Source: Kamptonema formosum PCC 10802
Lineage (GTDB): Bacteria > Cyanobacteriota > Cyanobacteriia > Cyanobacteriales > Oscillatoriaceae
Reading direction: 5' to 3'
DNA: 64,000 nucleotides
Assembly (NCBI RefSeq): GCF_000332335.1
Contig: NZ_KB235948.1
Coordinates: forward strand, 5,971,137-6,035,136
A program made the position numbers and the translations under genes. Below the pieces are notes generated by a model. The model was not told the origin of the DNA. It worked only from the letters and a program-made list of their open reading frames with translations, and did no database searches. Below are positions 33,883 through 41,578 of the stretch, one piece after another (position 1 is the stretch's first letter; every line of letters begins with the position of its first letter).

Positions 33883-35559
33883 TCAATAAGGCGTAGACCA
33901 AGAGCGCACCTCGCCCAGGGTGACAGGGATCAAATCGCTGACATCAATGGTAAAGCGGAAGACCTTGCGAGCCCGGCGGCTGTTTTCTGGGTCAAAGAAC
34001 TTCAGCTTCACATCCCAGCAATCGCTGTCCAGCCGGCAGAACGGGCTTTTCTCGACTGTAATGCTGTCCAGCTCCATTCCCGCGCCCACCGCTTCGGCAA
34101 ACGTGGAAGCCGCTTGGAAGGCGTTCGTCGCCGCAAAGTTGAGCGCCCGATCTTGGGAAGTGGTGCCCAAATTCCGCAAATCGTAGTAGATGCGGTTCAG
34201 GAAACTGCTCAACGTGCGCTCGATGGCTTCTTGGTTCGCTTCCCCAGTTCGCGCCCGCACGGTTTCCACCGCTGCGCCCACCAGGGTGTTCACCTTCCAG
34301 CCGTACAGCCCCCGCGTATTGGGAACGTCAATCACCGGCACCACTTGCCCAGAAAACAGCTTGACGGTGCGCCCGCTTAGAATCCCCGGAATGCTGACGC
34401 GCTCGACATATTCCTCGTTATCTTCTGGCTGAATTTGTCCCGACAGCAGTTCCCGCAACACCGCGTAGACATCTCGCCCAAACGACCCCATCGGTTCAAT
34501 GGCATAGACAGGAGTCAGCTCCAGGTTCAGCGTCCAGATCAGCGACTTCGCTTCCGACAGGTTATCGTTCAAATAGTCCACCATCTGGCGGGCGTCGTAG
34601 GGGTTGGCGGGAACCATCGTGCCGTCAACGCTCACCCCAGGCATCAGTTGCTTGAACGAGTCGCGCCGCGCTTCTGTGCCAAAGTCGTAGCCCAAGGTTC
34701 CCAAGGTGTAGACCAGCGTTGACTGGGCGCTAGCAGTAACCCCACCGGCAGCAACGGGTGCGCTGGGGCCGGTGGCCGAGCTGGACTGCTCTGCAGAGAG
34801 TTCTGAACTCGATGAACGAATGTGGCGGATGGCGGTGGGAGTGACTGCCGGTTTCCGAGCTTTAATTTCCCCACAGAATACGGGATCGTCCGGGAACGAT
34901 ACGACGGTGAAAATTTCACTCAAATCGCGACACTGGATATCCTGAAACCCAGCTCGCTCAATCGCTTCCCTCATTTCGCTGAGGCGGGGAAGCTTGGTAA
35001 GGGAAATCTGTTTAATTTGTAAAAGTTTCAGCTCCTCTTCGGGTGACAGAGGGCCTTCTTTGGGGAATCCGTCTTTGATGTACAGGGTTCCCTGAGGGCG
35101 CAGCACCCGGTAAATCTCTGCAAAAAGCTGTGGGAAATTGTCAGAGTATGAGGCAGTATCAAAGAAAACCACCACATCAAAAATATTATCTTCAAAGGGG
35201 AGGTCGTGATAGTCTCCCAGCTGAATCCGAACTCGGTCAGCAAGTCCGGCTTCCCGCACGAGCTGCTGAGCTTTACTAACTTGACCTTCTGACAGGTTTA
35301 TCCCCTCAACCCTCACGCCTTCGACGCTCTGAGCAATGGCCACGCTCGGCCCCCCCGTACCGCATCCGGCATCCAGGACATAATCTCCCGGTTTGATCCC
35401 TGCTTGGGCAATCAAGTAAACAATGGTAGCGTGAACAGGGTCAGCATCAGAGTCCGTCATCCGGAGCAAACACCCTTGGTTCGTTGGAGACTCTCCAAAA
35501 ATATCGTAGTGATTGCGAATTCGCTGCTGGTATTGGAAATTGCCGGGAATGTCTGGCAT
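33883..35559 (-). CDS. Class I SAM methyltransferase fused to a PatG C-terminal domain (copy 2)
   Basis: The product is about 558 residues from ATG 35559 (MPDIPGNFQYQQR), aligned with the start of copy 1; the frame extends five codons further. The methyltransferase domain keeps VLDAGCGTGGPS and the VRVEGINLSEGQ loop. The linker and PatG-C domain follow. The last roughly 790 bp of DNA are almost identical to the end of the PatA-like gene at 38912, with about a dozen differences, whereas copy 1 is more distant. This points to recent gene conversion between fusion genes of different N-terminal type. It has the same orientation and upstream box (aaaaagtccc) as copy 1. Confidence 0.8.
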   Translation of the reverse strand: MPDIPGNFQYQQRIRNHYDIFGESPTNQGCLLRMTDSDADPVHATIVYLIAQAGIKPGDYVLDAGCGTGGPSVAIAQSVEGVRVEGINLSEGQVSKAQQLVREAGLADRVRIQLGDYHDLPFEDNIFDVVVFFDTASYSDNFPQLFAEIYRVLRPQGTLYIKDGFPKEGPLSPEEELKLLQIKQISLTKLPRLSEMREAIERAGFQDIQCRDLSEIFTVVSFPDDPVFCGEIKARKPAVTPTAIRHIRSSSSELSAEQSSSATGPSAPVAAGGVTASAQSTLVYTLGTLGYDFGTEARRDSFKQLMPGVSVDGTMVPANPYDARQMVDYLNDNLSEAKSLIWTLNLELTPVYAIEPMGSFGRDVYAVLRELLSGQIQPEDNEEYVERVSIPGILSGRTVKLFSGQVVPVIDVPNTRGLYGWKVNTLVGAAVETVRARTGEANQEAIERTLSSFLNRIYYDLRNLGTTSQDRALNFAATNAFQAASTFAEAVGAGMELDSITVEKSPFCRLDSDCWDVKLKFFDPENSRRARKVFRFTIDVSDLIPVTLGEVRSWSTPY

Positions 35560-35794
35560 AGGAAAAAGTCCCAAGTAAAATCTTAGTCTTTCTGTATAAT
35601 ATATCCACTAGGGCACTTGTGGACTCCTTTGCACTTCTAATAAATAGATTTATTCGGGATTAGCGGGCAGCGAAAAGCTTAGCTTTCTCTACTCCAATTA
35701 TTCTCCCAATTCTCCGAAAATACTTTTCACTTTTCGGAAATAATTTTAAGGGAAAATATACATTTTACTGGTTGGCGTTTAATCCCAAAGGGGA
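35560..35794. promoter_or_regulatory. Upstream region shared by the two methyltransferase fusion genes
   Basis: On the minus strand, agtgccctagtggatatattatacagaaag before copy 2 parallels the region before copy 1 (33695-33775), with TATTATAC / TATTTATAATAC-like -10 boxes. The blocks were duplicated with the genes. Confidence 0.45.
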
Positions 35795-36140
35795 AAAATG
35801 CTGGAAGGCGTTGGTGAGGGCGCAGTTAAGGGCGCGTTCTCCGAGAGGTTTGTCCCTTCGCCGGTGATAATAGATGCGAGGAAAGTGCTAAGGGCAAACC
35901 GCACGGGAGCGTGGCACTTTTGAATCCTGGCTCGCAGTCGAAAGCGCCTAAGCGCTCTCCCCAGCCCGCGCAGGCGGGCTTTGTCTGTATAGCCGCGATT
36001 TCTAATCGCCAGGCAACTAGCAAAAATGACATGATACTAACCGCACTGTCATCCACTAGGGAACGCACGCACAGTTTCCAAAGCAGGACTGACCGAGCTT
36101 TTTTCCATCCGTACATTCCCCCATTAATTGTCAGCAAGCG
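35795..36140 (-). pseudogene. Degenerate PatG C-terminal domain fragment with an inserted repeat
   Basis: The minus strand reads GGMYGWKKARSVLLWKLCVRS, clearly like RGMYGWKVNTLVSSALEVVRS of the intact genes. Further on, tggaaggcgttggtgagggcgc matches the region of the conserved FAATNAFQA segment. Between them a foreign repeat (35905-36005, with ccgcgcaggcgggc and agccgcgatttctaatcgcc) interrupts the frame. It is a relic of a fifth PatG-C gene. Confidence 0.65.
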
Positions 36141-36232
36141 CCCTTAAAATCGGTGTTATAAGGCGCGAGCCGCCAATCAATCAGTCAGTCATCAAACAGT
36201 TGGTCTATCGCCACAGGGGTTTGAGCAGAAAA

Positions 36233-37087
36233 TCAGCCAAGCAGATTGAGGTCAGGAATTGACTGAAATTCCCTCTTCCTAAGTTTTCTAATCTCTTCGT
36301 AGTTTTCTATCCCCAGTTGCCTGACACGTTCCATATCCGGCTCAGACCAATTTGGATCTGGGAAAATCACTAAGGTTGAAATAGCCGTCAGTACAGACTC
36401 TCCTAATTTGCAGATATGGACTCGCTTCATGCGAGGTAAAAATAGTGCGACTTGAGCTGCTTCGTAGATAACCGCTTCATGTTCGGCAGGATAGGACTCT
36501 AAAAGAGTTTCTACTAATAAAGCTACCCCTTTCTCAAGGCCCTCATATATTTTGCCTTGATAATCTGTTTTTCCAATTCCTCCGACTTGCCACAGCACTA
36601 GGGTACTTCGCCGGTCAAAGACGCGCCGATAGATTAGGAAATCAGTTGCTTCGTAGCTCTGACACCCATATATTCCCGGATCGATTCCCAGATCGGCAAA
36701 CAGACAGTCTTCGGCGGATATACCGGGGAGCATCAGCGCTTCAAAACCCTCGGCACGGGCGATATTAATTGACTGGTGAGAGGGGAATGCAAAGACTCCC
36801 GGATGACCGTAGAATACGGCACAGACGTCCTGACCGGCCCGCACAGCGGTAATAATTCGCTCGACCATCTGCCAATAGGTAATATACCTGGCTTTATCCT
36901 TGGCATACAGATCGCTTAACGTTTCAGCATTCGGATTAAGGGATTTGATTTGATAAACAATGGGATAATTGCCCTCAGCATAAAATACTTTGTCCGCATT
37001 TTTAATGGCGGATTGTGCCTCAGGCGTGAGATGACCGCCTGCTTTAATGCCGCTGCCAACTACCAGCAGAGATCCTTTTTTTGTCAT
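36233..37087 (-). CDS. Borosin-type peptide alpha-N-methyltransferase (split system)
   Basis: This 284-residue tetrapyrrole-methylase-fold enzyme has no fused core peptide. It shows LLVVGSGIKAGGHLTPEA, VFYGHPGVFAFPSH, MLPGISAEDCLFADLG, CQSYEATDFL and LVLWQVGGIGK. The set Y61, R67, Y71 and Y93 has exactly the spacing of Y66, R72, Y76 and Y98 of the fungal borosin enzyme OphMA (recalled from the literature). SonM of Shewanella is the split relative. It should methylate backbone amides of the precursor encoded 128 bp upstream. AGGAGG lies before ATG 37087. The alternative, an ordinary cobalamin-type methylase, fits the motifs less well. Confidence 0.85.
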   Translation of the reverse strand: MTKKGSLLVVGSGIKAGGHLTPEAQSAIKNADKVFYAEGNYPIVYQIKSLNPNAETLSDLYAKDKARYITYWQMVERIITAVRAGQDVCAVFYGHPGVFAFPSHQSINIARAEGFEALMLPGISAEDCLFADLGIDPGIYGCQSYEATDFLIYRRVFDRRSTLVLWQVGGIGKTDYQGKIYEGLEKGVALLVETLLESYPAEHEAVIYEAAQVALFLPRMKRVHICKLGESVLTAISTLVIFPDPNWSEPDMERVRQLGIENYEEIRKLRKREFQSIPDLNLLG

Positions 37088-37215
37088 CGAGCGATACGCC
37101 TCCTATTTGGAATTAATAAAACGCACTAGGAAAGGCCAGTAATTTATGCCCTGAAAAGAGCGTCTAGTAAACTTGGCCTTATTGATTGGCGCTCATTCAA
37201 AAATGAAACTGGCCG

Positions 37216-37416
37216 CTATCCGAGCAGAGGTGTACCTTGCGCTGTTTCGCTTCCCCGTATCGCTTCTGCAATTCGCTTCAGATCGCCACTGGTGAGAATC
37301 TCCCGATCTTCCTCCGAAAGACCGGCTTCTTCCATGACTTCATCTGCATTTTCTTGCGCCGCTAGAAACTTGTAGGGATTCTGGCCTAGATAAAGTACAA
37401 ATTCTTGGAAGTTCAT
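37216..37416 (-). CDS. Split borosin precursor peptide
   Basis: This 66-residue helical protein begins MNFQEFVLYLGQNPYKF and has EVMEEAGLSEEDREILTSGD, the layout of the borosin-binding domain of SonA-like precursors (helices around a LSEEDREIL motif with G-D). The C-terminal 15 residues RGSETAQGTPLLG would be the core. It is poor in the large aliphatic residues methylated in SonA, so the modified positions are uncertain. GAGGG stands 9 bases before ATG 37416; a TTG at 37431 is less likely. It precedes the methyltransferase on the same strand. Confidence 0.78.
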   Translation of the reverse strand: MNFQEFVLYLGQNPYKFLAAQENADEVMEEAGLSEEDREILTSGDLKRIAEAIRGSETAQGTPLLG

Positions 37417-37510
37417 ATACACATCCCTCAATTAAGAGAGAGACAAAAATCGGGATTTTTTGAGCCAGTCCGGGGCCTACTTTTTACTCAGTCTCATCCC
37501 CTTAACTAAA

Positions 37511-37552
37511 GACAGGGAAAGATTAGAAAATTATCTTAACCTTTCCCTGTCA
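37511..37552 (-). terminator. Hairpin after precursor 5
   Basis: GACAGGGAAAG and CTTTCCCTGTC form a perfect 11-bp stem with a 20-base loop, followed on the minus strand by TTTAG. It would end transcription of precursor 5 or attenuate read-through into the borosin pair. Confidence 0.55.
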
Positions 37553-37587
37553 GGGCAAGAAGGGCGAACAGCCCTGTCAAGCCACAA

Positions 37588-37716
37588 TTAGATGATCAAA
37601 AAGCTTGCCTCTACCGCACCACCGTCTTGGGCGTTGTTGATGATGCTATTCTTTCCTGTGATTTTGCGTTCCACAGGAGCAGACACTTGAGGCTTCAGAT
37701 TTTTCTTGGTTTCCAT
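37588..37716 (-). CDS. Cyanobactin-leader peptide without the FAGDDAE follower (precursor 5)
   Basis: This 42-residue peptide has leader METKKNLKPQVSAPVERK, as in PatE-type precursors, then ITGKNSIINNAQDGG and a hydrophobic end AVEASFLII. There is no AYDG/FAGDDAE follower and no proline before the end, so it would not be closed by a PatG-like enzyme in the usual way. AAGGAG stands about 8 bases before ATG 37716. The aliphatic tail resembles borosin cores and the gene lies just upstream of the borosin pair. It may be a linear product or a hybrid substrate. Confidence 0.75.
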   Translation of the reverse strand: METKKNLKPQVSAPVERKITGKNSIINNAQDGGAVEASFLII

Positions 37717-38086
37717 ATCAGGACTCCTTGTTGTTTTTCGCTTGATTTCACGACTGAGAGAGGCTGAAGTTCTTGTGAGAGCTGCACTCCTCTCTCTCTA
37801 TTTTTAGTCTAGGGCGTTCAGGAGGAATTGTCAAGCCTTTTCAGGAACAATTTTATACCGGTTTTTTTATCCGAGCCCAGTTTTATATAAGCCCTTCTTA
37901 TCAGACAGTCTTGTGGGCCGGCAGTTGAACCAAGGAGCCTTTTCCTAAAACCCGGCTTGACATAACTCCAGGGGGGCGTTGGGGCGAAAAAACAGCCCAA
38001 ATACAGAGAGACATTTGAGTTGGGCCCCAACGCCCTTTACTTAATCGTTGCCCGCTTATAGCAACAGTGGGGAAAAAGTCGTCTCG
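37717..38086. other. Upstream region of precursor 5
   Basis: No gene is seen. Contains AT-rich DNA and the palindromic ttgagttgggccccaacgcc. The promoter for precursor 5 is expected here. Confidence 0.4.
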
Positions 38087-38302
38087 TCACGCCCAAATGC
38101 GCCCCCGGCGGAAAGGCTTTCTTTCTCCCTGCTCAGCCTGAGCTTTGGCCATTTCTTTCCACCAGAAGCCGTAGTCTTCCAACCCAGTCGCCTCCAAGCG
38201 ACACTTAATTTCTTCTTCCTTTTTTGTGGGGGGCGAACTGGCGGGTGGCTCGCCAGCTGCCGGCTGTTCCGGTTGGGGGGGATTTGCTTTCTTTGGCGGC
38301 AT
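38087..38302 (-). CDS. PatC-like small cyanobactin-cluster protein
   Basis: This 71-residue protein starts at ATG 38302 (MPPKKANPPQPEQ), with GAGGAG upstream; the ATG at 38329 would include the ribosome site. A Pro/Lys-rich start leads to LEATGLEDYGFWWKEMAK and KPFRRGRIWA. The same ending is found on the 269-residue protein at 25831. From memory this resembles PatC/TenC/TruC of cyanobactin clusters; function is not established. The gene lies 194 bp after the PatB-like gene, with two copies of a gggaagccgcccttggcggct palindrome between. Confidence 0.6.
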   Translation of the reverse strand: MPPKKANPPQPEQPAAGEPPASSPPTKKEEEIKCRLEATGLEDYGFWWKEMAKAQAEQGERKPFRRGRIWA

Positions 38303-38381
38303 AGGTATAAACTCTCCTCGTGCGTTCAAATGGTAGAAATTGGATCGAATCTGAAACCCTTGCCTTACGGTTTCCCCTGGG

Positions 38382-38451
38382 GGAAGCCGCCCTTGGCGGC
38401 TGGGTCTGTCGAGCGTGAGTTCCCCTGCGGGAAGCCGCCCTTGGCGGCTAC
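38382..38451. repeat. Two copies of a palindromic repeat, gggaagccgcccttggcggct
   Basis: Copies lie at about 38382-38402 and 38430-38450. AGCCGCC-CTT-GGCGGCT forms the stem. Confidence 0.7.
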
Positions 38452-38496
38452 AATGGCCCGATCTGCAAAAATGGGACGCTCCCGATGGTTAACCTG

Positions 38497-38712
38497 TCAG
38501 AAGCGGAAGCAGTAGCCACCAGAGCAGGAAGTTTTCATTTGCTGGTAGCTTCTGTTCTGAAATGCCGCTGGATCGTTGTAGTTAGCCCCGTGCAACAAAT
38601 CCATGCGGATGTGGACTAAATCTTCAACTCGGCCATTCACCACGTCCACCGCCCGGTGCGGATAAATAATATCGGGCCTTTTCACAGGAGCGGACAGATT
38701 TGGAAGTCTCAT
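38497..38712 (-). CDS. PatB/AcyB-like small cyanobactin-cluster protein
   Basis: This 71-residue protein starts at ATG 38712 behind GGAGAAAT. The N-terminus MRLPNLSAPVKRPD shares the SAPVxR element with the precursor leaders. It is followed by PHRAVDVVNG, LVHIRMDLLHGANYNDPAAF and NRSYQQMKTSCSGGYCFRF. From memory this pattern fits the PatB/AcyB/McaB family found in most cyanobactin clusters; its role is unknown. The presence of a leader-like segment suggests that it binds the same enzyme surface as the precursor. The larger frame to 38907 runs through repeats and is not supported. Confidence 0.65.
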   Translation of the reverse strand: MRLPNLSAPVKRPDIIYPHRAVDVVNGRVEDLVHIRMDLLHGANYNDPAAFQNRSYQQMKTSCSGGYCFRF

Positions 38713-38911
38713 ATTTCTCCTAATTGCCTGCAGAAATTGAATCAAATCGTGCCGGGTGGGCCATCGGTGAGGCCGCCTTTCTTGTAGAGACGCGATTGAT
38801 TGCGTCTCCCCTGTGGGTGTCTCCCCTGTAGGCGTCTCACCTGTGGGGTCTCCCCCAGCTGTGCCGGCTCGATGGCCGGCAGCCCCCACCCACCGCATTT
38901 CTATCAATATC

Positions 38912-40933
38912 TTAATAAGGCGTAGACCAAGAACGCACCTCGCCCAGGGTGACAGGGATCAAATCGCTGACATCAATGGTAAAGCGGAAGACCTTGCGAG
39001 CCCGGCGGCTGTTTTCTGGGTCAAAGAACTTCAGCTTCACATCCCAGCAATCGCTGTCCAGCCGGCAGAACGGGCTTTTCTCGACTGTAATGCTGTCCAG
39101 CTCCATTCCCGCGCCCACCGCTTCGGCAAACGTGGAAGCTGCTTGGAAGGCGTTCGTCGCCGCAAAGTTGAGCGCCCGATCTTGGGAAGTGGTGCCCAAA
39201 TTCCGCAAATCGTAGTAGATGCGGTTCAGGAAACTGCTCAGCGTGCGCTCGATGGCCTCTTGGTTCGCTTCCCCAGTTCGCGCCCGCACGGTTTCCACCG
39301 CTGCGCCCACCAGGGTGTTCACCTTCCAGCCGTACAGCCCACGCGTATTGGGAACGTCAATCACCGGCACCACTTGCCCAGAAAACAGCTTGACGGTGCG
39401 CCCGCTTAGAATCCCCGGAATGCTGACGCGCTCGACATATTCCTCGTTATCTTCTGGCTGAATTTGTCCCGAGAGCAGTTCCCGCAAAACGGCGTAGACA
39501 TCTCGCCCAAACGACCCCATCGGCTCAATCGCATAGACAGGAGTCAGCTCCAGGTTCAGCGTCCAGATCAGCGACTTCGCTTCCGACAGGTTCTCGTTCA
39601 AATAGTCCACCATCTGGCGGGCGTCGTAGGGGTTGGCGGGAACCATCGTGCCGTCAACGCTCACTCCAGGCATCAGTTGCTTGAACGAGTCGCGCCGCGC
39701 CTCAGTGCCGAAGTCATAACCGAGGGTGCCGAGAGTGTAAACTAAAGTGGCGTTTTCCAGTTCGCTAGGAGCTTGGCTGGCAGTGACGGAACGGAGGGAA
39801 CGATTCGACATAGGAGCAACAGTTGATTGAGAGGGAATGTTAACAGCAGGTGAAGTCGCCACCGGCAAAGGAGGGAAGTTCTGAGGCGCAACAGCTGGCG
39901 CGGGTTCGGCTTGTGCCGGTTCAGCAGCATCAGCGGCTGCCGGTGAAATGGATGTGGGGCGAGTCGGTTCGCTTTCCGGTATGGCTGGGCTGACGGGAGT
40001 TCCGCCGCAACCGCAGCCAGAGGCTTCCACAGATGCTAGTTCTTCGGACACGGTTTCTCCTATTAGATATTGAATAGCGCCTGGAATATTCAGCTTGCCC
40101 ACCAAACACCGGCTCTCTTTATCCGTGCCGGCGAGAGAGCAGGGCAAAGCCGACGCCAGCAGGGCGGCTCGCACCTTTTGGGGGTTGGGCGTTTCTCCCC
40201 GCTTGATTTGCAAGCTCAGGAGCAGGGCGGCGACTCCCGCCGCCACCGGGCTGGCAAAGCTGGTGCCGGTGAGCCGAACTGTACCGCCTCCGGGCTTAGC
40301 TCCCAAGATGTTTTCCCCAGGGGCGAGAATCCCTTGGGTTTGGTAGGTGTCTCCCCAGTTGCTAAACTCGATGGGATCTGAGAGGTCATTCATCGCCCCC
40401 ACGGCGAGGGCAGCCGGCAGGGCGGCGGGGACGTGCAAGCACTCGCAGCCATCATTGCCGGCGGCGGCCACAATTAACACATTGCTGTCGCGGCACAGTT
40501 CCACGGCTCGCTCTAGCCAGCCTTCCGCTTCGCCAAAATCTGTCAGCTGGCCGCCACTGATATTAATAATGTGAGCGCCGGCATTCACGGCTTGCTCAAT
40601 CGCGCGCGAGAGGTCGAGTTGCGACAGCCGCCGCCGCCCCCCGTCGGTAAAGACGGGAACAATTAAACCTTTGCAACCGGGGGCAATTCCCGGCACCGGC
40701 GAGCCATGCTGGCCAAAAATAATGCTGGCCACATGGGTGCCGTGCAAGGACATCAAGCCGGAGGGGCTGGCTTCTCCCTGGACTAGGGTGGGCAGCTGGG
40801 TCAAATCCGCTCCCGCAAAACAGGGGTGAGTGCGATCGACCAAGCCATCCAATACGGCCACGCAAACCTGGGAGTCCCCTCGAGTAGAAGCCCACAACTG
40901 CTGTATTCCTGGGATTTCTGGAATGTTGGGCAT
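38912..40933 (-). CDS. PatA-like cyanobactin leader protease fused to a PatG C-terminal domain
   Basis: The product has 673 residues. The subtilase triad is D29 (VAVLDGLVD), H64 (LHGTHVAS) and S225 (LTGTSFASP), with N160. HGSPVPGIAPGCKG and CECLHVPAALP are typical of the PatA/PatG protease group. The D-to-H distance is only 35 residues, so there are no macrocyclase capping helices. I therefore assign it the PatA role, cleaving the leader. Pro/Ala-rich linker with CGCGG at about 305-390, then the PatG C-terminal domain from about 397. Canonical PatA does not carry this domain. Its 3-prime DNA is nearly identical to that of the methyltransferase fusion at 33883. Confidence 0.85.
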   Translation of the reverse strand: MPNIPEIPGIQQLWASTRGDSQVCVAVLDGLVDRTHPCFAGADLTQLPTLVQGEASPSGLMSLHGTHVASIIFGQHGSPVPGIAPGCKGLIVPVFTDGGRRRLSQLDLSRAIEQAVNAGAHIINISGGQLTDFGEAEGWLERAVELCRDSNVLIVAAAGNDGCECLHVPAALPAALAVGAMNDLSDPIEFSNWGDTYQTQGILAPGENILGAKPGGGTVRLTGTSFASPVAAGVAALLLSLQIKRGETPNPQKVRAALLASALPCSLAGTDKESRCLVGKLNIPGAIQYLIGETVSEELASVEASGCGCGGTPVSPAIPESEPTRPTSISPAAADAAEPAQAEPAPAVAPQNFPPLPVATSPAVNIPSQSTVAPMSNRSLRSVTASQAPSELENATLVYTLGTLGYDFGTEARRDSFKQLMPGVSVDGTMVPANPYDARQMVDYLNENLSEAKSLIWTLNLELTPVYAIEPMGSFGRDVYAVLRELLSGQIQPEDNEEYVERVSIPGILSGRTVKLFSGQVVPVIDVPNTRGLYGWKVNTLVGAAVETVRARTGEANQEAIERTLSSFLNRIYYDLRNLGTTSQDRALNFAATNAFQAASTFAEAVGAGMELDSITVEKSPFCRLDSDCWDVKLKFFDPENSRRARKVFRFTIDVSDLIPVTLGEVRSWSTPY

Positions 40934-41578
40934 TAGAGCTACTTCGGAGTGCTGGCAAAGTTAAATTTTGCACACTCCCTACAATACAGGGATTTTTTGC
41001 CGGCTGTCATATTCTTAATAAAATTTCACATAACTTCAGATACAGTTGCAATTCCAAAGGGTGCTGACAGAAGACAGTGTTGTGCTGTAAAAGCTTTGCG
41101 CCCTGTTGCGGTGACATAATTATTTTTTATCTCAGATATAAAGAAAGCAAATATAACAGCCGGCTCTCCCGCGCCCACCGGTAGGGCCGGTGGGGGGGGA
41201 AACCCCTCAATACTGTCTGCTGGTTCCCAAACAGGCAATCATATCACGTCCAGTAGATTGCCGGTAATGAATTTTTATGTCTTGCCCCCCGATTTATCTC
41301 CCCTGATCTTTCTGGCGTCAGAAAAGCCGGCGCAAGGGAACAATCGTGCCGGTGGTTTTTTGCAGAAGCTTTGGTAAATCTATCCTCAGATAGATACAAC
41401 CTGGCGATTGCAGCCCCCCAAAGGCGGATTCCCGCATTGCAATCGAGGCTCACCAAACCCAGTCCGTCTTGAGAGGGACTTTTGAAAAAGACTTGGGCGG
41501 GCCACCGGCAGCCTCTTGTAGAGACGCGATAAATCGCGTCTCATCCCCTCTCATCGCCTCTCGATTTGTTTGCCGGCG
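40934..41578. other. Gap upstream of the RiPP cluster
   Basis: No gene is seen. It contains AT-rich DNA (40980-41150), a ccaccggtagggccggtggg palindrome near 41168, and a gagacgcgataaatcgcgtctc palindrome at 41520-41541. The promoter of the PatA-like gene should lie in the first 100 bases. Confidence 0.5.

Noticed and set aside
38713-38907. N-terminal extension of the PatB-like frame (GETPTGETPTGET)
   Set aside because: It is translation of a short tandem repeat; the ATG at 38712 has GGAG directly upstream.
25831-40933. YcaO cyclodehydratase (PatD) or prenyltransferase (PatF) in the RiPP cluster
   Set aside because: I searched all large frames; none has YcaO or ABBA-prenyltransferase features. 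They may lie elsewhere or be absent.
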